DNA of 64,000 nucleotides from Candidatus Protochlamydia naegleriophila. Lineage in GTDB: Bacteria; Chlamydiota; Chlamydiia; Chlamydiales; Parachlamydiaceae. Shown here piece after piece: positions 43,550-52,280 of the stretch (its first letter is position 1; every line of letters begins with the position of its first letter). The stretch is taken from positions 1 through 64,000 of the forward strand of contig NZ_LN879502.1 in NCBI RefSeq assembly GCF_001499655.1, written 5' to 3'. The position numbers and the translations under genes are program-made. The notes under the pieces were generated by a model that was given only the letters and a program-made list of their open reading frames with translations, searched no databases and was not told the origin of the DNA.

Positions 43550-44594
43550 CATAATGACCATTGGAGAAGCAGAGTTAGAGGCCTTAGCCGTAGGAGCAAA
43601 TGTCTTGGGATCGGGAGGCGGGGGCGATCCGGCCTATGACTTGCTCATCGCCAAAGAAAATATCGGGCTCTATGGCCCAGTTCCTCTGTTGCAAGTGGGT
43701 GACATAGACGATCAAGATTTAGTTGTACCTATTGGATACATGGGGGCGCCTTTAGTCTGTTTGGAAAAACTTCCAAGCGGACTCGAATTTCCTTTACTCT
43801 TTGAGTTGATTCAAGCGCATTTTAAGCTGTCTGTAGCGGCGATCCTTCCTTTTGAAATTGGAGGATCGAATGCGATGGCTCCTTTTTCTGTGGCAGGGCG
43901 ACTTGGGCTGCCAGTTTTAGATGCAGATACCTTCGGCAGAGCATTTCCAGAGATGCACATGAGTGTCTGTCGTCTCGCCGGCCTCTCCCCATCTCCTGCA
44001 TTTATTGCCGACAGTGTAGGCAATCATGCCGTTGTCTCTTCTCAAGATGACTATCAGATGGAAAGACAACTGAGGGCTCTGACTACAGCGATGGGTGCTA
44101 GTGCTGCAGTCTGTACCTATCCGATGAAAGGCAAGCAAGCTAAGCAAACCTTGATCAAGGGAATGCTTTCATTAGCCATCGAAATTGGAAAAGCTGTGTT
44201 AGCACAAGGGGGTATTTCTTTAGCGGAACTTATCCGACCCTGGCAAGGAGAGGTGCTGTTTTCTGGTACATTAGTAGATATCGATTCTAGACTTGAAGAT
44301 TCCTTTTTAAAAGGAAAAGCTGTCGTAGAAAAAGGCCAGCAAACATGGGCAATTCACTACCAGAATGAATTTTTGGCCGTCGAACACAATGGTAGCTACT
44401 TAGCGACGACGCCTACCATCATCACTCTTTTTGATGAAGAAAATGGCATGCCCGTGCCCATAGAAAGGCTAAGGTATGGGCTGTCCGTCTCCGTTTGTAC
44501 TTTCCCGGCACCTGTCATTTGGCAGACGGCGGCAGGACTTGCTTGTGTAGGCCCTGAGGTATTTGGATTTGAATCTATTGGCAAACATAAGTAA
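43536..44594 (+). CDS. DUF917 family protein
   Basis: A 352-aa protein with the DUF917 features: an N-terminal ALAVGANVLGSGGGGDP motif, DLVVPIGYMGAPLV, FEIGGSNAMAPFSVAGRLGLPVLDADTFGRAFPEM, and the C-terminal GPEVFGF. Family members are found with hydantoinase/oxoprolinase subunits, and a related enzyme acts on S-methyl-thiohydantoin. GTG 43536 is preceded by GGAGG and overlaps the permease by 14 bp. Substrate unknown; the acidic HMHD-like metal site is not certain by eye. Confidence 0.85.
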   Translation: MKTLNIMTIGEAELEALAVGANVLGSGGGGDPAYDLLIAKENIGLYGPVPLLQVGDIDDQDLVVPIGYMGAPLVCLEKLPSGLEFPLLFELIQAHFKLSVAAILPFEIGGSNAMAPFSVAGRLGLPVLDADTFGRAFPEMHMSVCRLAGLSPSPAFIADSVGNHAVVSSQDDYQMERQLRALTTAMGASAAVCTYPMKGKQAKQTLIKGMLSLAIEIGKAVLAQGGISLAELIRPWQGEVLFSGTLVDIDSRLEDSFLKGKAVVEKGQQTWAIHYQNEFLAVEHNGSYLATTPTIITLFDEENGMPVPIERLRYGLSVSVCTFPAPVIWQTAAGLACVGPEVFGFESIGKHK

Positions 44595-44606
44595 AGGAAC
44601 ATGGTC

Positions 44607-46166
44607 ATGTATACGATAGGGATTGATATTGGAGGTACGCATACAGATGCCGTATTACTCGATGCTAGCGGAAAAACGGCAGCATGGGCGAAAGGGACAA
44701 CGACGCATCCATTAACAGATGGAGTCAAAGGCATCATTCAAAATGTCCTTCAACAGGCCAACTTGTGCTCTGCTTGCATCAAAACTGTAATCATGGGAAC
44801 GACCCATGCAACGAATGCGATTTTAGAGGGGAGTCAGCTTTTGAAAGTCGGGTTGATTAGAATTTCTGATGCTAAGCCTCTTTCTCCTTCACCTGGATTT
44901 GGATGGCCAAGAGCCTTGCAAAAGCAGGTCATCGGAGCCACACAAGTAATTGATGGCGGGTATGAATGCGATGCAAGAGGCTCAAGGCGATTCAGCCTGA
45001 TTCAAGCAAGAGACGCCATTGAAAAGTTGTTGGATGCAGGTGTTGAGGCCATAAGCATTGTAGGCGCATTTGCACCGCTAAATGGTGAGCAAGAAAGGCT
45101 TATAGGATGCTTGGTTAAGGAATTGGCTGGGAGTGATTTTCCAGTTTCCTTCTCGCATGAAATTGGAGGGATCGGTTTGATTGAAAGGGAAAATGCAACC
45201 TTGCTCAATTCCGCTCTCAAAAAAGTGATTGTGCAGGGGTTTGCCCAGCTTGAACAGATTCTTCAGGATCTCAATATTTGCGCCTCTGTGTGGCTGACTC
45301 AAAATAATGGAAGCCTTTTGAGCCTGGCCGAAGCTCGATTATTTCCCATTAAAACTATTGGAGCGGGACCGACGAACTCGTTTATTGGAGCTTCCAGACT
45401 CTGCGGATTAGATGAAGCCATTGTTGTGGACGTTGGAGGGACCTCGACCGATATAGGATTGATAGAGGGTGGGTATGCCCGCTCTTCTTTGCAGGCTGCA
45501 ACCATTGGTGGAATACCATTGCACTTTGCCATGCCTGACATGATTTCTTTAGCCTTAGGCGGAGGAAGTTTAATTAAAAATTGGGAGGCAGGCGATATTC
45601 AAATTGGTCCAAATAGCGTTGCTAGATATCTAAAAACGAGTTCTCAAGTATTTGGAGGATCTATTTTAACTCTTACAGATGCGGCAGTCGCGGCGGGCCA
45701 CTTTAGTGTTAGCGGAGGGATGCCGTCAAAGATTGTATTGAAGCCAGATGAGGCACAAACTGTAATCAGACATGTGTGTAAACAAGTTTATCAATCTATC
45801 AAAGTCATTCAAGGCAAGCGCAAGGGGATACCAGTCATTGTTGTAGGCGGTGGAGCCTCTTTACTTCAACCCTTATTTGAAGCTTTTGAGTTGGAAGGGA
45901 TTATTCCTGAAAGAGCGGGCATAGCCAATGCTTATGGTGCTGGATTAGCGGAAGTGTCTGGTGTAATCGATAGCGTGGTATCGTTGAAAGAGCGGGAGGC
46001 TGTACTCGATGGATTGAAGAATCAAGCCATTCAAGCTGCGATTAAAAAAGGGGCCGATGCCTCCCAAATTCGCATTGCCAGTTTGTCGATTCTTCCTTTT
46101 GCCTATACAACGGATGCCTTGGCGAAGGTCTTGGTAACTGCGTCAGGCCCTCGTTTAGAAGTCTAA
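44607..46166 (+). CDS. Hydantoinase/oxoprolinase family protein (HyuA-like)
   Basis: A 519-aa member of the ASKHA-fold hydantoinase A / 5-oxoprolinase N-terminal family. IGIDIGGTHTDAVLLD at the start is the phosphate-binding loop, VIMGTTHATNAIL is the second conserved region, and VVDVGGTSTDIGLIEGG near 280 is the second phosphate motif. GAGPTNSFIGA and LALGGGS are also typical. ATG 44607 is chosen because AAGGA is 8 bp upstream (ATG 44601 too close). It forms an operon with DUF917 and the permease. It hydrolyses a cyclic imide/amide ring with ATP; the actual substrate is unknown. Confidence 0.88.
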   Translation: MYTIGIDIGGTHTDAVLLDASGKTAAWAKGTTTHPLTDGVKGIIQNVLQQANLCSACIKTVIMGTTHATNAILEGSQLLKVGLIRISDAKPLSPSPGFGWPRALQKQVIGATQVIDGGYECDARGSRRFSLIQARDAIEKLLDAGVEAISIVGAFAPLNGEQERLIGCLVKELAGSDFPVSFSHEIGGIGLIERENATLLNSALKKVIVQGFAQLEQILQDLNICASVWLTQNNGSLLSLAEARLFPIKTIGAGPTNSFIGASRLCGLDEAIVVDVGGTSTDIGLIEGGYARSSLQAATIGGIPLHFAMPDMISLALGGGSLIKNWEAGDIQIGPNSVARYLKTSSQVFGGSILTLTDAAVAAGHFSVSGGMPSKIVLKPDEAQTVIRHVCKQVYQSIKVIQGKRKGIPVIVVGGGASLLQPLFEAFELEGIIPERAGIANAYGAGLAEVSGVIDSVVSLKEREAVLDGLKNQAIQAAIKKGADASQIRIASLSILPFAYTTDALAKVLVTASGPRLEV

Positions 46167-46187
46167 AGCCTACAGTGAGGCACGGGT

Positions 46188-46237
46188 AAAGGGATTAGCG
46201 CAGAGTGTCACTCTCTGCCTCTGTGTTAATCCCTTTT
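46188..46237. terminator. Bidirectional terminator
   Basis: AAAGGGATTA (46188-46197) pairs with TAATCCCTTT (46227-46236); an inner stem GCAGAG/CTCTGT extends it. It lies between convergent genes and is flanked by A and T runs. Confidence 0.8.
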
Positions 46238-46272
46238 CCTGTCCTAAATGAAGTTTGAAAGCAATCTAATAT

Positions 46273-48336
46273 CTATGCGTTAAAGCGGTTCACGAGGTTT
46301 TTTCCGATTTCAACTCCTTCTAGAAAGCTTCCAAACGACGAATTCAAGAGAAAAGTTGCAACAGCCATCCAGTATACAAGGCGTGTACGAGCTATCCAAT
46401 TGCCATTATCAAATGTTGTTCGATTAAATTCTGAAGAGGTAATTGTAATGAGATTTAGCCGTGCACACAGGCGAGCAGATGAAATAAACACTCGCATGTC
46501 TTCACGCGAAGAGAGTCTCTCTAAAAAGGGGGAAAGACGTACAACTGCCGCTAAGGGAGGGATCGCACAACCAAGGGCTGCTGCTTCAGGGTGCAGCAAA
46601 ACAGGGAGCAAAATCAGGCCTTTTAAATAAACAGCATAGGTAAATTGGATGATTCTTTCGACCATAGCATTAAGCGAAGGGGTTGTCTGCCTCAATTGCG
46701 AGATTGATTTATACAAGCGGGTTGTCCATTTTCTTTCTCTTTCCAGATGCCGGTCAATATAAGCTTTAAGATTGGTTTTTATAGCTTGCTTATCGATCAA
46801 GCCCCTTCTTGGAATGATGCCGTTGATGTATAGATCCTCTTCAAATTGCAGGCCGATAGCATTTAACCTATCTTCAATTTCAGGCATTGAATGTATATTT
46901 AGCCATCTTTGCAAGTCCTGATAATCTCCTATCTTGAAATCACATCTTTCGGCACCTAAAAATAAACAGGCGGAGACAGCTTCTTCAGCCTCCTCTTCGT
47001 TTACTAATAAATTGATGCAGCGCTGAAAACGTTGATTTATTTCTCCTGTCAAGGAGTGATAGATAGTTCGAATGCGTAGAAAATCGGGAGCATGCTCCTC
47101 AAAGAAGTTCATGAGGCGTTGCGGATTTGTTAAACGAAGCAAAGCATCTTCTTCGACAAGTTGAAAAAAATTGAAAAAATTTTGCCATACTTGCTTAGAC
47201 ATAAGAAGCTTCTCGGAGGCTGCTCTTAGCTGGGCAAGTTTAGGCAGAAGTTGATCTCTTCTGGTTAAGAGCTCTTGTCGAGGGGCTCGATTGGTACGAG
47301 CCTGCTCAAAAGCCTGCAGTTCTTGTTCGAATACCTCGTAATCCAGAATGAGTCGGTTTCTCGCTCCTGTATCGCTTTCAATGTCTTGAATAAATGCCTC
47401 AATTTTAGCATTCAGGACAATTAAAAACTCGCCTTGAAATAAGTCGATCATTTGTTCCGGTGTCTGCCAGGAAGGAATAAGGGGAATTAAATCATTTTGT
47501 AAAAGAGCAAAGGCTTTTTGCAGGTCTCTTTCGCTGTCGATTTGAAATAAGGCTGTTTTTAATTGGCTATGGATCGCTTCTCTTACATTGTCTGCAAGTG
47601 ATATTGAGAAAAAATCAGCAACGCGATTTAAGAACTTGAGAGTGTTCATGATCTCTTTCAAGCGTTCAATTCCACGAGATGTCGAACTTGCCTCCATCAT
47701 CAATAACGAAGGAACACTATCGACTCTTAAAAGCAAACAAAGACTGATCAAGCAATGTTGAATCAAATTCGGCAAAGCCAGTATGGCGAGCATCAAGCTG
47801 CCTTGTACCATCTGACTCAAATATCCTCTCCTATTTCCAAACTCTTGTTCTAAATGTGTCTTTAAATGGCGAAGTTTATCACTCCATTGGGAAAACTGTG
47901 CAAGCTCCTTCATTTTATCAAAGATGACTTGACAAGCAGGAAGCCCGTATCCAATCAGACTGCTAACCCACATGAATTCATTAACGGTACTTGTGAAGCG
48001 GGCCCCTCTTAAAGTTCCTAGGAGAGCCGCACTATGTTTAAAAACACTGGCCATCATGCCACCACTCAGAAGACAAGTGGTACCGAGCATTGATGCGATC
48101 AATAGGGGTCTTAGCCAATCAGTTTTTGCCTTTTTAATTAGAGCAGGAAGAGTTAGGGCTTGTACACTGACTGTAAGAGCTGCTGCTTGTATCCACCTGT
48201 CGGGGTGATAATAAGCGAGTGCAATGGAACTCAAGGCAGCTGCTGCTAGCGCACCCAGCGAAGCTGCCCGGCGTAACTCTTGCACGTGAGGCATTGGGGG
48301 AAGATAGGAGGAGGCGAGAGAAACGGCGTTTACCAT
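46273..48336 (-). CDS. Multi-spanning membrane protein of a two-copy family, copy A
   Basis: A 687-aa protein with a hydrophobic N-terminal region of four or five helices (residues 25-140: LGALAAAALSSIALAYY, LLIASMLGTTCLLSGG and others), a TM pair near 180-205, a long charged helical middle, and two more hydrophobic stretches near 570-600 and 650-670. It is a diverged paralogue of 55170-57275: both share FLGxxxCxFxxxDYxxLxRWLxxHSxxxIExxxxxIGLxxEEDLYxNxIxPR at about 440-500. It is not recognised outside this pair. An envelope or inclusion-membrane role is possible but not shown. Confidence 0.65.
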   Translation of the reverse strand: MVNAVSLASSYLPPMPHVQELRRAASLGALAAAALSSIALAYYHPDRWIQAAALTVSVQALTLPALIKKAKTDWLRPLLIASMLGTTCLLSGGMMASVFKHSAALLGTLRGARFTSTVNEFMWVSSLIGYGLPACQVIFDKMKELAQFSQWSDKLRHLKTHLEQEFGNRRGYLSQMVQGSLMLAILALPNLIQHCLISLCLLLRVDSVPSLLMMEASSTSRGIERLKEIMNTLKFLNRVADFFSISLADNVREAIHSQLKTALFQIDSERDLQKAFALLQNDLIPLIPSWQTPEQMIDLFQGEFLIVLNAKIEAFIQDIESDTGARNRLILDYEVFEQELQAFEQARTNRAPRQELLTRRDQLLPKLAQLRAASEKLLMSKQVWQNFFNFFQLVEEDALLRLTNPQRLMNFFEEHAPDFLRIRTIYHSLTGEINQRFQRCINLLVNEEEAEEAVSACLFLGAERCDFKIGDYQDLQRWLNIHSMPEIEDRLNAIGLQFEEDLYINGIIPRRGLIDKQAIKTNLKAYIDRHLERERKWTTRLYKSISQLRQTTPSLNAMVERIIQFTYAVYLKGLILLPVLLHPEAAALGCAIPPLAAVVRLSPFLERLSSREDMRVFISSARLCARLNLITITSSEFNRTTFDNGNWIARTRLVYWMAVATFLLNSSFGSFLEGVEIGKNLVNRFNA

Positions 48337-48423
48337 ACTATTTTTGCTTTTAAGATAATTATTAAAAACTAAATAATAGTCTCAACTTTTTAAAAACGTA
48401 AGTATTTTATTTATTTGCTTGTG

Positions 48424-49329
48424 TTAGTTGAGTCTTAATTTTTTAAATTGGGTTGGAAATAGAAGCTCTTGGCTCATTTTCTCATGTAAAAAGCTGTTTG
48501 AGGCGAGGATGCGTCCTGATGACCAGTCGATAGGATCCAGGTTGTAGCTGGAGGCTCTTCCGCCTGCTTCTTGCACAAGTAAGGTGCCTGCAGCCATATC
48601 CCAAGGCTTTAGCCCCCGTTCCCAGTAGCCATCCAGTCTGCCGCAGGCTACGTAAGCTAGGTCTAGTGCAGCTGATCCTGCTCGACGCACGCCTTGGGTT
48701 AAGTGAGTAAAGCGGCAAAATTCTGCATAGTTATTATCCTCTGTTTCTCTTCTATCATAAGCGAATCCAGTTGCCAGCAGGCTATCTTTTAGAGAGGTAC
48801 AGTTAGAAACGCGAATAGGTTTTTGATTTAAGTATGCGCCAAGTCCTTGGGCGGCAGAAAAAAACTCTTCTGTTAGAGGATTGTAGACGATCCCAATGAG
48901 GGGAATGTGCTGATGGAGAAGAGCAATAGAAATGGCAACCATGGGATATTGGTGGGCATAGTTAGTTGTGCCGTCGAGCGGATCCACTACCCAGATGAAC
49001 TCCGATTCTGTTGTGAAAAGTCCAGACTCTTCAGCAAGAATTTGATGGCTTGTAAATTTTTTTTGCAAAGCATTGACGATGAGCTGCTCTGATTGTTTAT
49101 CTGCTTCTGTGACAAGATCGCCCGGGAAGTCTTTTTCTTGGATAGATTGTAGATTTCCCCAATATTTTTTTAGAATGGTTCCTGCTTGATGGGCGATCTT
49201 AGTGGCAAGTGATAACCAGTGGGACAGTTGAGCTGAGTCGTGCATGCGAAAACCTGTTGCAAAGGGCGTGTCATTAGATTGATAATGCTTGTAGGGCATG
49301 TCATCAAAATTCATAATGCCTACATTCAA
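48424..49329 (-). CDS. suhB: Inositol-monophosphatase family phosphatase
   Basis: A Mg-dependent phosphatase of the IMPase/SuhB superfamily. Metal ligands are in ILAEESG (Glu), WVVDPLDGTTNYAHQYP (Asp-x-Leu-Asp) and RLDGYWERGLKPWDMAAGTLLVQEAGG (Asp near the end); GSAALDLAYVACG precedes it. The open frame gives 301 aa, about 28 residues longer at the N-terminus than E. coli SuhB; ATG 49245 would give the usual length and has ACAGG upstream, so the true start is uncertain. Substrate may be inositol phosphate or other sugar phosphates. Confidence 0.88.
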   Translation of the reverse strand: MNVGIMNFDDMPYKHYQSNDTPFATGFRMHDSAQLSHWLSLATKIAHQAGTILKKYWGNLQSIQEKDFPGDLVTEADKQSEQLIVNALQKKFTSHQILAEESGLFTTESEFIWVVDPLDGTTNYAHQYPMVAISIALLHQHIPLIGIVYNPLTEEFFSAAQGLGAYLNQKPIRVSNCTSLKDSLLATGFAYDRRETEDNNYAEFCRFTHLTQGVRRAGSAALDLAYVACGRLDGYWERGLKPWDMAAGTLLVQEAGGRASSYNLDPIDWSSGRILASNSFLHEKMSQELLFPTQFKKLRLN

Positions 49330-49412
49330 GATTATTTCCTAGGTAGGTTGAATTTAGGCGATAGCAATTTAACTCGCCCTAGTTACAATTACATTCAACA
49401 TTCAGGTTTAAA

Positions 49413-49850
49413 ATGAAAGATCGGCTCTGTCCCTGCTGCAGCGGAAAATCTTATCCAATGTGTTGTCAACGCTACCATCGCGGAGAAATCCCAGAAACAG
49501 CGCTGGCTTTGATGCGTTCACGTTTTGCTGCCTATGCCTTAGATTTAGCGCCTTATATTATAGCTACGACAGATCCAGCAAGTCCTTACTATCTTGCCAA
49601 TCAGAAGTCATGGTTGGCGAATATTCATCATTTTTCAATGCAGACCCTATTTGAAAAGCTAGAAATCCTGAATTTTGAAGAACGGGGCGATGAGGCGTTT
49701 GTGGTCTTTATTGCTCATTTACGTAAGGACCAGACTGATCTTTCTTTTACAGAAAAAAGTCGTTTTAGGAGGAAAGGGCTGGCATGGCTATATGTAGATG
49801 GTCAATTGGCCAAAGGAAAGCTTTCTTGGGATGAGGCAAAAAAACTGTGA
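49413..49850 (+). CDS. YchJ/SEC-C motif protein
   Basis: A 145-aa protein with a zinc-binding N-terminus CPCCSGKSYPMCCQRYHRGE, the SEC-C pattern CxCxSGxxxxxCC of the YchJ/UPF0225 family, followed by the NTF2-like ALMRSRFAAYAL and the middle FExLEIL part typical of it. The C-terminal zinc motif found in E. coli YchJ is absent. Function unknown in most species. It is read rightward between two leftward genes. Confidence 0.88.
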   Translation: MKDRLCPCCSGKSYPMCCQRYHRGEIPETALALMRSRFAAYALDLAPYIIATTDPASPYYLANQKSWLANIHHFSMQTLFEKLEILNFEERGDEAFVVFIAHLRKDQTDLSFTEKSRFRRKGLAWLYVDGQLAKGKLSWDEAKKL

Positions 49851-49887
49851 TGCATCCGAAATTCGTTTTGATTGGTAAAAAGCTCCT

Positions 49888-50232
49888 TCATTTTGCTTCA
49901 TCCACGTGAAAGCGGTGAAGTAAACGGTGGATAACTGGAGCCAGGATAAGTGCGATGACTCCCAAAAAAATAATTCCGCTAAAAAGTGCGTAACTGCCTG
50001 CAAAAATTTTTCCGGAATCGGTTTTGGGCTGTAAGACAGGGCCCATGCCGGATAAAATCATAGCTGCATTCTCATAAGCATCTATCCAGGAAAGATTTTC
50101 GAAATGGCGATAGCCCAACATTCCCAAAAAAAGAGATACTGTGATTATCGTCACGCCAAGCAAGATATTAAAAGTCAGCCTCTTCAAAAATTGACGAAGA
50201 GGAATGAGGAGGCGCTGAGAATTTGAATTCAT
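49888..50232 (-). CDS. Two-TM ion-channel-like protein with atypical filter
   Basis: A 114-aa protein with TM1 (about 21-43), a pore-loop-like segment WIDAYENAAMILSGMGPV, then PKTDSGKIFAGSYALFSGIIFLGV (TM2). This parallels the bacterial two-TM potassium channel pattern 'f-dAhyfs-vTlTTvGYGDi-P-T-GR-f---y--iGi', but SGMGPV stands where TVGYGD is expected. The loop PKTDSGKIF matches PxTxxGRxF. ATG 50232 follows GGAG; the open frame extends ten codons further to 50262. It could be a pore with altered selectivity or a non-conducting relative. Confidence 0.62.
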   Translation of the reverse strand: MNSNSQRLLIPLRQFLKRLTFNILLGVTIITVSLFLGMLGYRHFENLSWIDAYENAAMILSGMGPVLQPKTDSGKIFAGSYALFSGIIFLGVIALILAPVIHRLLHRFHVDEAK

Positions 50233-50255
50233 GTGCAAGTATCTCCAAAGAAGAA

Positions 50256-50294
50256 GGACCAATTTTTAATTGATTTCACATTAAAAATTGGTCC
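50256..50294. terminator. Perfect 15-bp inverted repeat, terminator-like
   Basis: GGACCAATTTTTAAT is followed by a 9-bp loop and its exact complement. It lies between the SIMPL gene end (50355) and the channel-like gene start (50232) on the minus strand. There is only a weak U-run (TTCTTCTTT), so it may be a terminator or a processing stem. Confidence 0.6.
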
Positions 50295-50354
50295 TTAAAA
50301 GGTAAAGAAAAAGTCTTGAGCCGATTGAAATTCAATGTCCTGAGAACGGCCTAT

Positions 50355-51092
50355 TTAATAGATCCCGTATTCCATGGTAACGACAGCCTTGATGCTTTTT
50401 TGAATAGTCGATGTATCGTTTTCGCCGTAGTCAGAAATGCTTGTCGAATAAGCGGGAGTGATTTGAAAGACTCCTTGGGTAGCAGAGCGGAGCAGGCCAA
50501 CCTGGCTTCCGCTGTTAGTCGCCAATTGAGAAGCACGTGCTAGGGCATCTTTTGCAGCTTCTCCAAGCAAATCAATTTTGAGCTCGTCAATTTTAGTGTA
50601 AAAGTATTGAGGCTTATAAGAATAGAGCTCAATGCCTTCTTGAATTAATTCTGTTACCTGCTCTGATACTTGTGTAACACGTTCGACTTGGTTCGAACTG
50701 ATTGTAAGATCACAAGATAGGGTGTAGCCTTCAACTTCGTGTGTAGAATGCCCATTCCTGTCTGACTTGTAGAGTATCGAGGTGTAGATAGGGGAGATTG
50801 AAAGTTCCTTAGAGTCAATGCCTTGTCTGTTTAAATAGGTTTTAACTCCATCTAGGTGTTGTTTAAGTTGTTCATAGGCTTTAGTGAGCGTGTCTGAGCG
50901 GACATTGAGTTTCCCTTGCCAAGTGGTAAAATTTGAATCAATTTTGCGCTCAGCATAGCCTTTAACTGTAATTTTCCCTTGCTTCAGGATGATCGTTTGT
51001 AGTGTTGAAGCCACTAAATAGACAGATAAAATTAGGCCTAGCATAATCAGTAAGCCAAAACCCCATAAGCCTTCTCGAGCTGTTTTTTGCAT
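50355..51092 (-). CDS. SIMPL-domain (DUF541) exported protein
   Basis: A 245-aa protein with one N-terminal TM helix (about 8-29, LWGFGLLIMLGLILSVYLV) and a periplasmic SIMPL domain: ITVKGYAERKIDSNFTTWQGKLN at the start, AYEQLKQHLDGVKTYLNRQGI, and SAYS-type ends. This family is also called OMP-like or 26-kDa periplasmic immunogenic protein; molecular role unsettled. The start at 51092 has GAGGAGAGAG upstream and a 20-bp palindrome in the leader (51118-51137). Confidence 0.85.
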   Translation of the reverse strand: MQKTAREGLWGFGLLIMLGLILSVYLVASTLQTIILKQGKITVKGYAERKIDSNFTTWQGKLNVRSDTLTKAYEQLKQHLDGVKTYLNRQGIDSKELSISPIYTSILYKSDRNGHSTHEVEGYTLSCDLTISSNQVERVTQVSEQVTELIQEGIELYSYKPQYFYTKIDELKIDLLGEAAKDALARASQLATNSGSQVGLLRSATQGVFQITPAYSTSISDYGENDTSTIQKSIKAVVTMEYGIY

Positions 51093-51117
51093 GGTTCTCT
51101 CTCCTCATTTTCGGCTA

Positions 51118-51137
51118 GGATGCTATCAATAGCATCC
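51118..51137. promoter_or_regulatory. 20-bp palindrome in the SIMPL gene leader
   Basis: GGATGCTATCAATAGCATCC is a perfect inverted repeat (9-bp arms, 2-bp centre). It lies 26 bp before the start of the SIMPL gene and 268 bp before hemF. It may be an operator or a 5'-UTR hairpin. The rest of 51138-51404 shows no gene. Confidence 0.45.
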
Positions 51138-51404
51138 TTTATATTCGAGCGTCTGCCCGTAGCTTGTTTTTGAATGTCAATTTAAGATGTATTGTGTGCA
51201 GGTTCAATAGATTAAAAAAGAAGCGCAATGAAGTCCATTCTTTTTACTCGGATTTGCATGCATTCATTGAAAGCTGTAGTCGGCAAGATTTTTTCAGGAG
51301 CCTCGCTGATTTTAGGAGAAGGTCGATTTCCTTCGTTTTTTTCTGGCTCTAAAACAAAGGGGTTTTTAAAATCGATTTCCAATTTCAAAAGAAAGAGGTC
51401 CATT

Positions 51405-52205
51405 ATGTCTTTTCCACATCCTCGTCGTTTAGAACTGGTCGATTTTTTAAAATCACTGCGACAAACTATCATCCGTGCATTTGAGGAACTCGAACAATCG
51501 ACCACTTTTGAACGCAAGCCGTGGAAGCATCATCAGGAAGGTGGTGGCGAAATGGCTGTTTTGCGTGGAAATGTATTTGAAAAAGCGGCTGTTAACTGGT
51601 CAGGAGTCGGCGGTCCTACTTTTCCATTAGCTGATGGGAAAGGGCCTTTTTTTGCGACTGGGGTAAGTTTAATTACTCACATGTCCAATCCCCACGCTCC
51701 CACAACCCATTTCAATATTCGTTTTATTGAAACAGAGGATCGGTATTGGTTTGGGGGAGGATATGATTTGACTCCGATGGGATTTCCTTATGCTGAAGAT
51801 ACTGAGCATTTCCACCGCATAGCTGAAGAGTCTCTTGTTCCATTCGGCTCTCATGTATATCCGCAATTTTTCAAACAAGCCAAAGAGTATTTTTACATTC
51901 CCCACCGCAAAAAAGAAAGAGGGGTTGGGGGGATCTTTTTTGATCATTATAATACGGGTGATTTTGAAGCTGATCTACAATTGTGGCAAGCCGTTGGACG
52001 ATCCTTCATTGAAGCTATTGTACCCATCTATCAAAAAAGAATGAATCAGCCCTATACGGCTGAAGAACGAGAGTTGCAGCTCCAGCAGCGCGCGCATTAT
52101 GCCGAGTTTAATCTAATTTATGATAGAGGCACAAAATTTGGATTTCAATCGGGAGGCAACCCTGAGGCCATTCTTTGTTCGATGCCGCCGCTTGTCAAAT
52201 GGTAA
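51405..52205 (+). CDS. hemF: Oxygen-dependent coproporphyrinogen III oxidase, short form
   Basis: Converts coproporphyrinogen III to protoporphyrinogen IX with O2. Conserved pieces are HHQEGGGEMAVLRGNVFEKAAVNW, PHAPTTHFNIRFIE (catalytic His segment), YWFGGGYDLTP, DHYNTGDFEAD, and AEFNLIYDRGTKFGFQSGGNPEAILCSMPPLVKW. ATG 51405 has AGAGG upstream and matches the family start; an open frame reaches back to 51228 but looks non-coding. The protein (266 aa) ends right after PPLVKW, lacking about 25-30 residues present in E. coli HemF. VNWSGVGG also replaces VNFSHVHG. Requires oxygen; consistent with the cbb3 oxidase and heme oxygenase nearby. Confidence 0.9.
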   Translation: MSFPHPRRLELVDFLKSLRQTIIRAFEELEQSTTFERKPWKHHQEGGGEMAVLRGNVFEKAAVNWSGVGGPTFPLADGKGPFFATGVSLITHMSNPHAPTTHFNIRFIETEDRYWFGGGYDLTPMGFPYAEDTEHFHRIAEESLVPFGSHVYPQFFKQAKEYFYIPHRKKERGVGGIFFDHYNTGDFEADLQLWQAVGRSFIEAIVPIYQKRMNQPYTAEERELQLQQRAHYAEFNLIYDRGTKFGFQSGGNPEAILCSMPPLVKW

Positions 52206-52280
52206 AATTATTCATCTGAGACGATGCTGTTTCATGCGATCATGCCTTAGATGAGCTAAATAAACGATAATAGGATATCT

